A stretch of 49,823 nucleotides of DNA from Anaerolineaceae bacterium (GTDB lineage Bacteria > Chloroflexota > Anaerolineae > Aggregatilineales > Phototrophicaceae): assembly GCA_002702065.1 (NCBI GenBank), contig NZXX01000007.1, positions 1 to 49,823 of the forward strand. Direction: 5' to 3'. This document shows positions 1 to 7,391 of this stretch, in pieces. A model generated the notes under the pieces. That model was not told the origin of the DNA, searched no databases, and saw only the letters and a list, made by a program, of their open reading frames with translations. Position 1 is the first letter of the stretch, and every line of letters starts with the position of its first letter. The position numbers and the translations under genes were made by a program.

Positions 1-99
1 CCTGAGCGCGGCTCTCGACCTGAAAGACGCCGACGGTGTCCCCGCCAGAAATCATGGCGTAGATGGCCGGATCGTCAAAGGTGAGGGTATTCAGGTCAG
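1..99. repeat. Left copy of 99-bp terminal direct repeat (circle join)
   Basis: These 99 bases are identical to the last 99 bases of the window (49725-49823). Because the dnaE2 reading frame continues correctly across the join, the repeat is best read as the assembly overlap of a circular molecule and not as a biological repeat. The unique circle would be about 49,724 bp. Confidence 0.95.
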
Positions 100-1744
100 G
101 CGTTGTGCCGGTGAGCGTACCAACGGTCTCCCTGGCCTCGGCAATGGCGGACAGCATGCGCAGCCCCAGGATGTCAATCTTGACGAGCCCGGCACGTTCG
201 AGGGCATCCTTGTCCCACTGCACGACATACCGATCGGGCATGGTCGCCGGTTCTACCGGCATCCGGGTCGAGATGGGCTGGCGGGTGAGGATAAAGGCGC
301 CGTTGTGGATGCCGAGGTGGCGTGGGAAACCGTCAATGGCCTGACACAGCTCCGACAACAGTGCGCCGGTGGCATTATCAGGGAGCTCGTCGGCGTAACC
401 ATCGCGGGTATCCACCTGGGTGGCGATCTGGCCGAGCATGTCCAGCGGCAGGCCGAGGGTCTTGCCGACATCGCGCAGGGCGCTGCGGGCGCGGAAGGTG
501 ACATAGGTGCAGGCCATGGCCGCGTGCTGGTGGCCGTAGCGGGTGTAGATGTACTGGATGACCTCCTCGCGGCGGGCGGCATCGAAGTCGACGTCGATGT
601 CGGGGGCGAGGCCACGTTCACTGGAGAGGAAGCGCTCGAACACCAGGTCATGCTGGAGCGGATCGACGGGCGAGATACCGAGCAGATAAGCCACCAGCGA
701 GTTGGCAGCCGACCCGCGCCCCTGGCACAGGATGTGCTGTTCACGAGCGAAGCGGACGATGTCCCAGACGATGAGGAAGTAGTCGGCGAGGTGTCCCTGG
801 GCAATCACCCGCAGTTCGGCATCCAGCTGCTGGCGCGCCCGGTCACCATCGCCAGAACGGTTCTGGAGGGCGGCATCGCACAGCTGGGCCAGATAATCCA
901 GCGCGGACAGGCCGTCGGGCGTGGGGAAGGCGGGCAGATCCTGCAAGCCGTAGCGCAGCTCAAACTGGCAGCGGTCGGCGATGCGCCGGGTGTTGGTCAG
1001 CGCCTGCGGCCAGGCCGGAAAGCGGCGCGCCATCCGGGCCGCGGACTTGAGATGGTATTCGGCATTGGGTCGCAGCCAGCCTGCCGCCTCATCCAGTGTG
1101 GCGTGGTGGCGGATGCCGGTCAGCACATCCTGCAAACGGTGGTCGTCGGGCTGGGCATAGTGAACGTTGTTGGTGGTGACAATCCCCAGCTCAAATACCT
1201 GCGCCAGATCGGCCAGATCAGCCACCAGCCCGTCATCGTCGGGCCGCAGATGGTGCTGCAACTCAATCCAGAAGTTATCCGGGCCGAACCGGTCGCGGTA
1301 GTGCCTGGCCCAGGTCTGCGCTGCTGCCGTATCGCCACGCAGCAGGGCGGCGGGGATGTGCCCCTGACGGCAGCCGGAGAGGGCAATCAGGCCCGTGGTG
1401 TGGGATTCCAGAGCCTCCAGCGGCAGGGCGGCCTCGCCTTTGTCGGCGTGGTGACGGGCCCGCGTGATGAGGGTGCACAGGTTGGCCCAGCCGATCTCGT
1501 TCTCGACCAGCAGGGTCAGGTGGGCGCCATCTGCCAGCGTCAGTTCCGCACCGAGGATCGGCTGGATGCCGCTGGCCTTCGCCGCCTCGACGAAGGGGAT
1601 AGCGCCGTAGACGGCATCGTGATCAGTCAGAGCCAATGCAGACAAGCCAAGTTCCTGTGCCTGCGCCACCAGCGCTTCAGGACTGGACGCGCCATCCAGC
1701 AGGCTGAAGTGGGAATGGCAGTGGAGTTCAACGTACTCAGTCAT
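1..1744 (-). CDS. dnaE2: Error-prone DNA polymerase DnaE2, N-terminal part (continues at 49724 across the circle join)
   Basis: This is a C-family DNA polymerase acting in translesion synthesis together with ImuA and ImuB. It starts at ATG 1744-1742, overlapping the end of the DUF6504 gene by 8 bases. Residues 8-12 read HCHSH within a PHP domain that opens MTEYVELHCHSHFSLLDG. The polymerase catalytic motif PDIDVDF lies at about 581-604, giving Asp382 and Asp384. Position 1 falls inside a codon that is completed at 49724, so the gene joins the segment 48445-49724: 1744 + 1280 bases = 1008 codons, or 1007 residues, close to the usual DnaE2 length and shorter than a replicative DnaE. The family and the cassette order (imuA, imuB, dnaE2) are well known. 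A short OB-fold end instead of a beta-binding tail also fits DnaE2. The long open frame on the opposite strand (305-1810) is a mirror of this gene. Confidence 0.93.
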   Translation of the reverse strand, partial: MTEYVELHCHSHFSLLDGASSPEALVAQAQELGLSALALTDHDAVYGAIPFVEAAKASGIQPILGAELTLADGAHLTLLVENEIGWANLCTLITRARHHADKGEAALPLEALESHTTGLIALSGCRQGHIPAALLRGDTAAAQTWARHYRDRFGPDNFWIELQHHLRPDDDGLVADLADLAQVFELGIVTTNNVHYAQPDDHRLQDVLTGIRHHATLDEAAGWLRPNAEYHLKSAARMARRFPAWPQALTNTRRIADRCQFELRYGLQDLPAFPTPDGLSALDYLAQLCDAALQNRSGDGDRARQQLDAELRVIAQGHLADYFLIVWDIVRFAREQHILCQGRGSAANSLVAYLLGISPVDPLQHDLVFERFLSSERGLAPDIDVDFDAARREEVIQYIYTRYGHQHAAMACTYVTFRARSALRDVGKTLGLPLDMLGQIATQVDTRDGYADELPDNATGALLSELCQAIDGFPRHLGIHNGAFILTRQPISTRMPVEPATMPDRYVVQWDKDALERAGLVKIDILGLRMLSAIAEARETVGTLTGTTPDLNTLTFDDPAIYAMISGGDTVGVFQVESRAQ

Positions 1745-1991
1745 ACAGCCGCTGCACATACCACTCATCCGTCAGCTGGTCGCGGTAGATATCCAGCAGC
1801 AGCCCGGTAGCCGTGACGACCTTGAATACATCGCGCTGAACCGGCCAGCGCCACCAGCCCCACGCCAGCCGCCAGCGGTTGGCGATGTGAGCGATGGGAT
1901 GTGGCTGGTGATCCCAGATAAGGCAAGCTGGCAGGCCGGAGGCATCCGTCTGCACCGTCACAGGCAGGCCTTGCGGCCACAGGCGGGTCAT
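1737..1991 (-). CDS. DUF6504-like small protein of the mutasome cassette
   Basis: An 84-residue protein lying between imuB and dnaE2. It shares an ATGA stop/start overlap with imuB (1988-1991), and its own stop overlaps the dnaE2 start. It is rich in Trp (RWRLAWGWWRWPVQRDVFKV) and ends YVQRLYD. This matches my recollection of DUF6504, a small family commonly coded beside imuB/dnaE2 in Gram-positive-type cassettes; its biochemical role is unknown. The tight overlaps on both sides imply translational coupling, so it is probably made in step with the polymerase. Family assignment rests on the pattern and the context only. Confidence 0.72.
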   Translation of the reverse strand: MTRLWPQGLPVTVQTDASGLPACLIWDHQPHPIAHIANRWRLAWGWWRWPVQRDVFKVVTATGLLLDIYRDQLTDEWYVQRLYD

Positions 1992-3175
1992 ATGACCTCC
2001 AGCCGGAAGGTGTGCTCCGGCAGGCTGGTTGTTGCCTCATTGAGAGTCACCGTCAGCAGGCTATCCGGGTGATGGCGCAGGCTGAGACGAGCTGCCAGCT
2101 GCTCGATGCGCTGCGAACCGGGGATCAGTTCGGCAAACAGCGCCAACTGGCGGGGGAGGGCCGCGGCCAGACGCCGGACGGCGGCCACGATGCGCACCAC
2201 CGCGCTGGTGATGGGGCACTGATCCAGCAGGCGGCACAGGCTGCGATGCAGGGCGGCGACCTGGGCTAAGGGCTGACGCGGGGTGGTCTCGGCTTCCAGG
2301 TAGCGGCCATCTGCCAGGTCGAGGCCAAGGCAGACCTGCTGGCAGGTTTGAGCAGTCGCGGACAGTTGTGCCGCTAGTTGGTCGGCCAGCTCGCACAGCA
2401 CGGCTTCCAGCAGGTGGCGATCCGCCACGCCATCTTCCAGTATCTGGACGGCACAGATCGGCTGCTCGAAGCGGTAGGGGATGACCGGTGCGGGATCGTG
2501 GCCGTGGGCCAGATGGTGCAATTGCAGACCGGCCTGGCCGAACTGAAGCTGGACGGCGCTGCCGGGCAGGGCGGCCAAGTGGCCGAAGGTGGACAGCCCC
2601 AGCAGCGTCAGCCGCCGCTGCAAGTCCGGGTGCAGGGGCAGGTGCTTCAGCGATAGCGCTGCCAGGAAGGCAGACGTTTCACCGGCTGGAACCACCTGGA
2701 TTGCACCGACAGCCGTTGCCTGCGCCGCAATCTGGGCGATCTGTTTGCCTGCCGCCAGACCCACCGCTGCGGGGTAGTCTGGCAATGCCTGGAGGATGCG
2801 CTGGCCCATCTGGTGAGTTTCAGCGGCTGGCAGTTGGCCCAGATCAAGCCAGAGGGCGGCATCTGCCGGGTAGGGCGGTGGGGACGGTTCCGCTTTGCTG
2901 CTCAACGGCAGCAGCCGGGTCAGCAGGTCGTGCAGGGTGTGCTGAATGCGGCTTTCCGCGGCGGGTTCCACCTGCGCGGACGGACATAAAGCGCGGGCGC
3001 GGCTGAGCGTCATGCCGGATTGGACACCCTGTCGCTGCGCTTCGTCACAGGCGGCATACACCTTGCCCGATCGGCGGGTGTAGCGGGCCAGGATCAGGGG
3101 CTGCCAATCCGGGATTGGTAACTGCTGGCGCGCCACAGCGCTGGCAAAATGTGGCAGGCGGACACAGGCGATCAT
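1988..3175 (-). CDS. imuB: ImuB, Y-family polymerase-like mutasome protein
   Basis: A 395-residue DinB/Y-family homologue that in known systems does not polymerise but tethers DnaE2 and ImuA to the replisome. The N terminus, MIACVRLPHFASAVARQQLP, aligns with the first strand of Y-family polymerases, but the metal-binding Asp is absent: Cys and Val stand where D-x-D would be. The second acidic motif is likewise replaced, by LWLDLGQL. Loss of these acids is the hallmark that separates ImuB from active DinB. It overlaps imuA by ATGA (3172-3175) and the DUF6504 gene by ATGA (1988-1991). One copy of the plasmid-wide CCAATCC palindrome lies inside the gene (3104-3118). Confidence 0.9.
   Translation of the reverse strand: MIACVRLPHFASAVARQQLPIPDWQPLILARYTRRSGKVYAACDEAQRQGVQSGMTLSRARALCPSAQVEPAAESRIQHTLHDLLTRLLPLSSKAEPSPPPYPADAALWLDLGQLPAAETHQMGQRILQALPDYPAAVGLAAGKQIAQIAAQATAVGAIQVVPAGETSAFLAALSLKHLPLHPDLQRRLTLLGLSTFGHLAALPGSAVQLQFGQAGLQLHHLAHGHDPAPVIPYRFEQPICAVQILEDGVADRHLLEAVLCELADQLAAQLSATAQTCQQVCLGLDLADGRYLEAETTPRQPLAQVAALHRSLCRLLDQCPITSAVVRIVAAVRRLAAALPRQLALFAELIPGSQRIEQLAARLSLRHHPDSLLTVTLNEATTSLPEHTFRLEVI
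3104..3118. repeat. Plasmid-wide palindrome CCAATCC(S)GGATTGG, copy in imuB
   Basis: CCAATCCGGGATTGG: two 7-bp arms around one central G or C. The 11-bp core AATCC(S)GGATT occurs eight times in the circle, at 3106, 10454, 23371, 23617, 24868, 29297, 31215 and 32628. By chance one would expect about 0.02 in 50 kb (2 of 4 to the 11th sequences per position). Five copies are in genes, in at least two reading frames (IPD and QSRI), and three in spacers, so the DNA and not the protein seems to be selected. Confidence 0.85.
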
Positions 3176-3852
3176 AGGGGGACATCCACCGTCACGGTCT
3201 GACCTTCAGGCTGGTTGATGGCCTTCTGGACGGTGATGCGGCTGCGGATGCCCGTTACATCGCGCCGCTGGTAGAGCCAGGCCTCGCGCGCGACGTGCAG
3301 ATGGACGTCGGATGGGACACCGGTGGCCAGGACGGGCGGCAGCAGTACGAGCAGCGTCATGCGGGATGGTCGGAGAACGGCGTGGAGCCAGCTCAGATCG
3401 GGCAGGGGATGGCGCAGCAGCAGGCCATCCAGCACCGCCAGCAGCGGGCTGTCTTCGGCGGCCAGATCGCGCAGCAGGGCCACCGCATCTCGCACCGTTT
3501 CCGGGTGGATGAGCAGCAGGCTGTCCATTTCTACGCCACAGCGCTGGGCGGCCAGCAGGTCGAAGCAGCGGCTTAGGTCAAGGTAGACTACGATCTGGTC
3601 GATGTGCTGTGCCTCAGCCATGAGCCGGTAGCTGAGGACAGTTGTCCCGGCGGTGGGGATGCCCGTCAGCAGGGTGAGCCGCCGCTGGGGAATGCCGCTG
3701 GACAGGACGGCATCCAGTGTCGGCAGGCCGGTCGGGATATGGGGTTGGTGCGCGCGATCTGGTAGGGCGGCCAGTGGGCGCAGGGTGTTGCTGCCCCAGC
3801 GCCGGTCGATGTCGGCCAGGGCAGGGGGCAGATCAGGTGGGACTGGGTGCAT
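3172..3852 (-). CDS. imuA: ImuA, RecA-like mutasome protein
   Basis: A RecA-superfamily protein that works with ImuB and DnaE2 in damage-induced mutagenesis. The core LPTLDAVLSSGIPQRRLTLL resembles the RecA/ImuA ATPase entry, followed by a degenerate Walker A (GIPTAGTT, no Lys). IVVYLDLSRCFD resembles a strand of the RecA fold. Two starts are possible. An upstream ATG at 3900 would give 242 residues, but it lies inside an SOS-like box and upstream of a TATACT -10-like hexamer (3889-3894, minus strand). I therefore prefer ATG 3852 (MHPVPP, 226 residues). No strong ribosome site precedes either start. First gene of the imuA-imuB-DUF6504-dnaE2 operon. Confidence 0.85.
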   Translation of the reverse strand: MHPVPPDLPPALADIDRRWGSNTLRPLAALPDRAHQPHIPTGLPTLDAVLSSGIPQRRLTLLTGIPTAGTTVLSYRLMAEAQHIDQIVVYLDLSRCFDLLAAQRCGVEMDSLLLIHPETVRDAVALLRDLAAEDSPLLAVLDGLLLRHPLPDLSWLHAVLRPSRMTLLVLLPPVLATGVPSDVHLHVAREAWLYQRRDVTGIRSRITVQKAINQPEGQTVTVDVPL

Positions 3853-3888
3853 GGGCGGTTGGTATTCTGTTATCCTTCGCGTGCGCCC

Positions 3889-3929
3889 AGTATAGATCAT
3901 ATGTTCTTGGACAGGGTGGACAGGTGTTC
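3889..3929 (-). promoter_or_regulatory. Candidate imuA promoter with two degenerate SOS-like boxes
   Basis: Two copies resembling the Gram-positive LexA pattern GAAC-N4-GTTC, each with one mismatch: GATCATATGTTC at 3895-3906 and GGACAGGTGTTC at 3918-3929. On the minus strand TATACT (3889-3894) could be a -10 element; the -35 is poor. Boxes overlapping the promoter of a mutasome operon are what LexA control would look like, but the LexA site of this host is not known to me. Confidence 0.45.
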
Positions 3930-4131
3930 TGTTTTGCGTGCGAATCAGGATAGGGAAGGGTTAGATGATGATTTTTCTCTGCAGAGCCGCAGATAGTGTC
4001 TTTGAGATGAAGAGGGTGGATAAAACGCCTTCACAAAGTGTGCCAAACGATTACTTTACTAGCGTAATATCAATCATATAGTCATAATATATACATAACT
4101 TTGTAGCCCTATAGAGAACTAGAGAATTTCA
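3930..4131 (+). promoter_or_regulatory. Divergent spacer upstream of the TIR operon
   Basis: No gene is visible. The part nearest the TIR gene is AT-rich (4053-4125) with several -10-like hexamers around CATAATATAT, but no -35 at good spacing can be fixed. A 10-bp palindrome CTCTGCAGAG lies near 3977. The ribosome site before 4132 is weak (GAGAA only). Confidence 0.35.
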
Positions 4132-4560
4132 ATGGGGCACGTGTTTATCAGCTACAGTACACACAATCGTGAATATGCCCAGAAATCAGCGGAAAAGTTA
4201 CGCATCGAAGGTTTCGATGTCTGGATCGACAATGCTCGACTTCACAGCAGTGATAATTGGTGGCAGTCGATTGTGATAGCGCTGAAAGACTGTGCTGAGG
4301 TAGTCGTCGTGATGACTCCTGAGTTACTGGAAGCGGAATGGGTACAGCGCGAGGGCTTGTTACCAGACGAATGGAAGAAACTGATCTTCCCGATCCTATT
4401 GCCCAAAGCTAACTCAAACTTTTTCGTAAATATGCACTATGAGGCTGTGGGTCAGGTCGAAGTACTGTCTTCACGATATACTGAAAAACTAGCCTCAAAA
4501 CGTCCTTTGAGGATTTGGTGCAATATGTACCCCATTATCCAATGCGGGGAACAGATATGA
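4132..4560 (+). CDS. TIR-domain protein
   Basis: A 142-residue, single-domain cytoplasmic TIR protein. MGHVFISYSTHNREYAQK is the classic TIR box 1. DVWIDNARLHSSDNWWQSI is the BB-loop region, and EVVVVMTPELLEAEWVQREG contains Glu74, in the position of the NADase catalytic Glu of TIR enzymes. Bacterial TIR domains commonly act as NAD-cleaving defence effectors or as signalling/scaffold domains; which applies here cannot be told. Its stop overlaps the next start as ATGA (4557-4560), so it is translationally coupled to a membrane-anchored SH3b protein. That is an unusual partner for an effector, which is normally paired with a sensor such as an STING, Argonaute or SLOG protein. Confidence 0.85.
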   Translation: MGHVFISYSTHNREYAQKSAEKLRIEGFDVWIDNARLHSSDNWWQSIVIALKDCAEVVVVMTPELLEAEWVQREGLLPDEWKKLIFPILLPKANSNFFVNMHYEAVGQVEVLSSRYTEKLASKRPLRIWCNMYPIIQCGEQI

Positions 4561-5537
4561 CCGACTCATCGAAACAAGATGCTTCCGAACCAGAACCCAC
4601 TGGTGTAACCGAGATGGGGGAGCCACCGTTCTCGACGATCAATCCGACTGGCCCATCTGCTCAGTTTGCTGAGTCAACACCGAGAGGGCTGCCCAATAAA
4701 ATTATGTATTTGCTCGAACATCGTGCGGCAGAAGCAATTATTGGAATCTTGGGAATTGTTGTGGCAATCATCATAGCTATCGTCACATCGAATCCTTCCT
4801 TATCACCAGATGCAAGTCCTACGTCGACAACTGCTCCTACACCTGCCACACCTGTTCTTGTTGCGTTGCGGAATCTGGACATTCGCAGTGGGCCTGGTTC
4901 TGAATTTGATCGGGTTGGAGTACTAGCCGCTGAAGATTCGCTTGACATTCGCGGCATCACTGACGATAGTCTCTGGTATCAAGTGTTGCTGGCGAATGGA
5001 ACATACGGCTGGGTGCTCGCAGCTGAGTCGTTTGGTCGCTTTGAGGGCAATCGCTCGGTACTTGCGGTTGTTACTCCAACAGCGACACCCACTACCACGC
5101 CAACCGTGACACCATCTCCGTCGGACACGCCATTCCCAACGAACACTGCGACCGAAACAGTGACATCAACCGCTACACCGACCGATACTCCCAGACCATC
5201 AGATACGCCCACGTACACTTCTGAACCATCGGCCACCGTCATCGCAGATCTGGTCACATTAGCACCGTCACCGACCCTAACTCCGGCTATCCTTTCGTAT
5301 CCATGTGATGCCTCCATAAAGTACACCCAAACTGGCCTACTCAATATAGTGCGTGGAGGGCCTTCAAGCCATTCGTCGTATCGACCGCCGATTCAACAAG
5401 GTGCGGTGATCAGGATACTGTCCAAAGACCCAGAAACACGCGAGGTGTTTTGGTATCACATTGCCGATACCGATGGAAATGAACTGGGTTGGATAGAAGT
5501 TAGATATGCTGAACTATCAGAGAATTGTCCTAGATAG
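4557..5537 (+). CDS. Single-pass membrane protein with two extracellular SH3b domains
   Basis: 326 residues from the ATG at 4557, chosen because it overlaps the TIR stop as ATGA; an in-frame ATG at 4515 lies inside the TIR gene. A disordered Pro/Thr-rich cytoplasmic start is followed by one membrane segment at about residues 59-77 (AIIGILGIVVAIIIAIV). Next come a first SH3b domain (LDIRSGPGSEFDRVGVLAAE to YGWVLAAESF), a long Thr/Pro-rich linker and a second SH3b-like domain (LLNIVRGGP to LGWIEVRYAEL). SH3b domains usually bind cell-wall peptides. Low-complexity Thr/Pro linkers of this kind are typical of Chloroflexota surface proteins. The topology, cytoplasmic N terminus and SH3b outside, is inferred. 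Confidence 0.75.
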   Translation: MTDSSKQDASEPEPTGVTEMGEPPFSTINPTGPSAQFAESTPRGLPNKIMYLLEHRAAEAIIGILGIVVAIIIAIVTSNPSLSPDASPTSTTAPTPATPVLVALRNLDIRSGPGSEFDRVGVLAAEDSLDIRGITDDSLWYQVLLANGTYGWVLAAESFGRFEGNRSVLAVVTPTATPTTTPTVTPSPSDTPFPTNTATETVTSTATPTDTPRPSDTPTYTSEPSATVIADLVTLAPSPTLTPAILSYPCDASIKYTQTGLLNIVRGGPSSHSSYRPPIQQGAVIRILSKDPETREVFWYHIADTDGNELGWIEVRYAELSENCPR

Positions 5538-5550
5538 GAGGATACAAATA

Positions 5551-6417
5551 ATGAGATCATCCAGGTATTTATTCCTGTATTTAGTGTTGTTACTTACCGC
5601 TGTGTGGCCCACTGGAAATTTGAATGCTCAAGTAACGGCAACACCTATACAATGTGGCACTATACTCGAAGCTGAGTTTACTTCTGACAACACAACACAA
5701 AACTATACGATACGTCTTGCCGCCGGGGATACATTGACGCTAAGTGCTGAACCTATTGGTGCTGTGCTTGACGTTTACATGGAAATACATGACCCAAGTT
5801 CTCGACGTATTTGGGGCAAAAACGGTCCGGGTCGTGGTGGAACAGAGGAAGTCAGCATAGAAGTATCTGCCACTGGCCTGTATACGGTTAATGCTCTGGC
5901 CTATAATAGTATCGGTGCTTATACGCTTTATGTTGGTTGCACGCTGCGCATTGGCACAGTGATTTCACCTGGTGATGTGGTTGATTCAACACCAACCTCG
6001 TCAACTTCTGTTCCGCCATTAACACTACCTGCTGATTCTCCTGGCTTTCCTGGCCTTCCTTCAATTGATATGTCCAACGCTGTGAAACTGCCTCTCATCG
6101 TTGGTACGCCGATGACTGGCATCGTAACACCCACTGGGAATGACGTGCTAGGCTTCTCCTTGGAAGTCCAAGAAGGCAGCACTCTTGAGCTTAGTTTCAG
6201 TAAACTCTCCGGTAACCTGAATCTGGGTGTAGTTGTGTTATCACCAGATAATCGCGTGGTGTTCTATGGCGGCCTTGTTTTATCAGATTCTCTGTCGACA
6301 CGTTTCATGCTTCAGGAGGCTGGTCAGTACACAATAGGTGTCTTCCGTGTTGAGTTGCTTCCGCCCGATGCACCTGAAGCAACAGCATTTCAGGTGCAAG
6401 GGGCAATTAATCCCTAG
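5551..6417 (+). CDS. Secreted two-domain beta protein, paralogue A
   Basis: 288 residues from ATG 5551, preceded by a strong AGGAGG site at 5535-5540; the upstream in-frame ATG at 5506 has none. Signal peptide SRYLFLYLVLLLTAVWPTGNLNAQ. The mature part has an N-terminal beta domain (TPIQCGTILEAEF to GAYTLYVGC), a Ser/Thr/Pro linker, and a C-terminal domain (GTPMTGIVTPTGNDVLGFSL to YTIGVFRVELLPPDAP). Both halves resemble the bacterial pre-peptidase C-terminal (PPC) beta-sandwich pattern, but this is only a guess. It is clearly homologous to the next gene and lies in the TIR/SH3b operon. Confidence 0.65.
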   Translation: MRSSRYLFLYLVLLLTAVWPTGNLNAQVTATPIQCGTILEAEFTSDNTTQNYTIRLAAGDTLTLSAEPIGAVLDVYMEIHDPSSRRIWGKNGPGRGGTEEVSIEVSATGLYTVNALAYNSIGAYTLYVGCTLRIGTVISPGDVVDSTPTSSTSVPPLTLPADSPGFPGLPSIDMSNAVKLPLIVGTPMTGIVTPTGNDVLGFSLEVQEGSTLELSFSKLSGNLNLGVVVLSPDNRVVFYGGLVLSDSLSTRFMLQEAGQYTIGVFRVELLPPDAPEATAFQVQGAINP

Positions 6418-6441
6418 ATTGCGAAAAAATGAGGGAACAAA

Positions 6442-7341
6442 ATGATCTCGCTAAAAAGATTAGTAACACTCATTCTCTTGTTGGTTTGCCTTGTCGCTAT
6501 TCCCTTCGTCTCTGCACAGGTCGTACCAACCCCACTACAATGCGGTCAGATTCTAGCAGCGGAGGCTACCCAACGATTTGGAGAGCAAAAGTATACTATT
6601 AGCTTAGCCCCCGGTGACGCTTTTAGTGTTTCGAGTGAAACCGTAGGTGACTATATGCGGATTTCGGTTTTTGTCGAAGCGCCCACAACAGGTGTGGTCG
6701 CTGCAAGCTATAACAGTAATCATCGATACGCCGCGAGTTGGCCGCCCCAATACAACACGGACGCTGCATCTTTTGAAACCAGCATTCTGTCGGAAAGAGG
6801 CAACTATACAATAACGGTGCGTGCCAACAGTCCGGGGCTTTACACGTTATTTGTTGGCTGTGTTTTGAGTGATGGTACAGTGATCAGCCCTGGCGATGTT
6901 GCAACTGTTCAGGGGCCTACCGCAGAAGCACCCACAAGTACGCCTGTGTCAGCGGCACCTGCATTTGGCTTTGCTGGTCTTGCGCCAGTTGATTTTGGTA
7001 GTTTGGTGCCATTTTCCATACCTGCTGGTGTGCCGATGACTGGGGGTGTCACACCATCGGGTGGCGAAATTCTGGGCTATCTGGTCAACGGCAACGAAGG
7101 CGAGGTGCTTGAGCTACATTTTACACGGCTCTCTGGCAACCTCAACCTGGGTCTTATCGTTCTGTCGCAGAGTAATGAACTTGTATTCCAGGCCAGCCTA
7201 ATCACCACTAATAACTTTACTACGCAGCTCACATTGCCGTCTACAGGAGATTACACAGTAGGGGTCTTCCGGGTTGATCTACTACCGCCAGAAGCGCCAC
7301 AGCCAACTACATTTCAAATTCAGGCGGTTGTGAATCCCTAG
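6442..7341 (+). CDS. Secreted two-domain beta protein, paralogue B
   Basis: 299 residues with signal peptide (LVTLILLLVCLVAIPFVSAQ) and a GAGGGAA ribosome site. It parallels the preceding gene throughout: PTPLQCGQILAAE, GLYTLFVGCVLSDGTVISPG, VPMTGGVTPSGGEILGYL, LSGNLNLGLIVLSQSNELVF and YTVGVFRVDLLPPEAP. A tandem duplication followed by divergence explains the pair. Two cysteines in the first domain are conserved in both and may form a disulphide. Function unknown; PPC-like fold suspected. Confidence 0.65.
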   Translation: MISLKRLVTLILLLVCLVAIPFVSAQVVPTPLQCGQILAAEATQRFGEQKYTISLAPGDAFSVSSETVGDYMRISVFVEAPTTGVVAASYNSNHRYAASWPPQYNTDAASFETSILSERGNYTITVRANSPGLYTLFVGCVLSDGTVISPGDVATVQGPTAEAPTSTPVSAAPAFGFAGLAPVDFGSLVPFSIPAGVPMTGGVTPSGGEILGYLVNGNEGEVLELHFTRLSGNLNLGLIVLSQSNELVFQASLITTNNFTTQLTLPSTGDYTVGVFRVDLLPPEAPQPTTFQIQAVVNP

Positions 7342-7391
7342 TCTTCGATTGAATTGTTTACGTCGGAATAGATTATGGGAGGAAGCAGGCG

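Noticed and set aside
305..1810. 501-residue open frame on the plus strand
   Set aside because: It is the mirror of dnaE2 in a GC-rich gene. The minus strand carries clear PHP and polymerase motifs across the same stretch.
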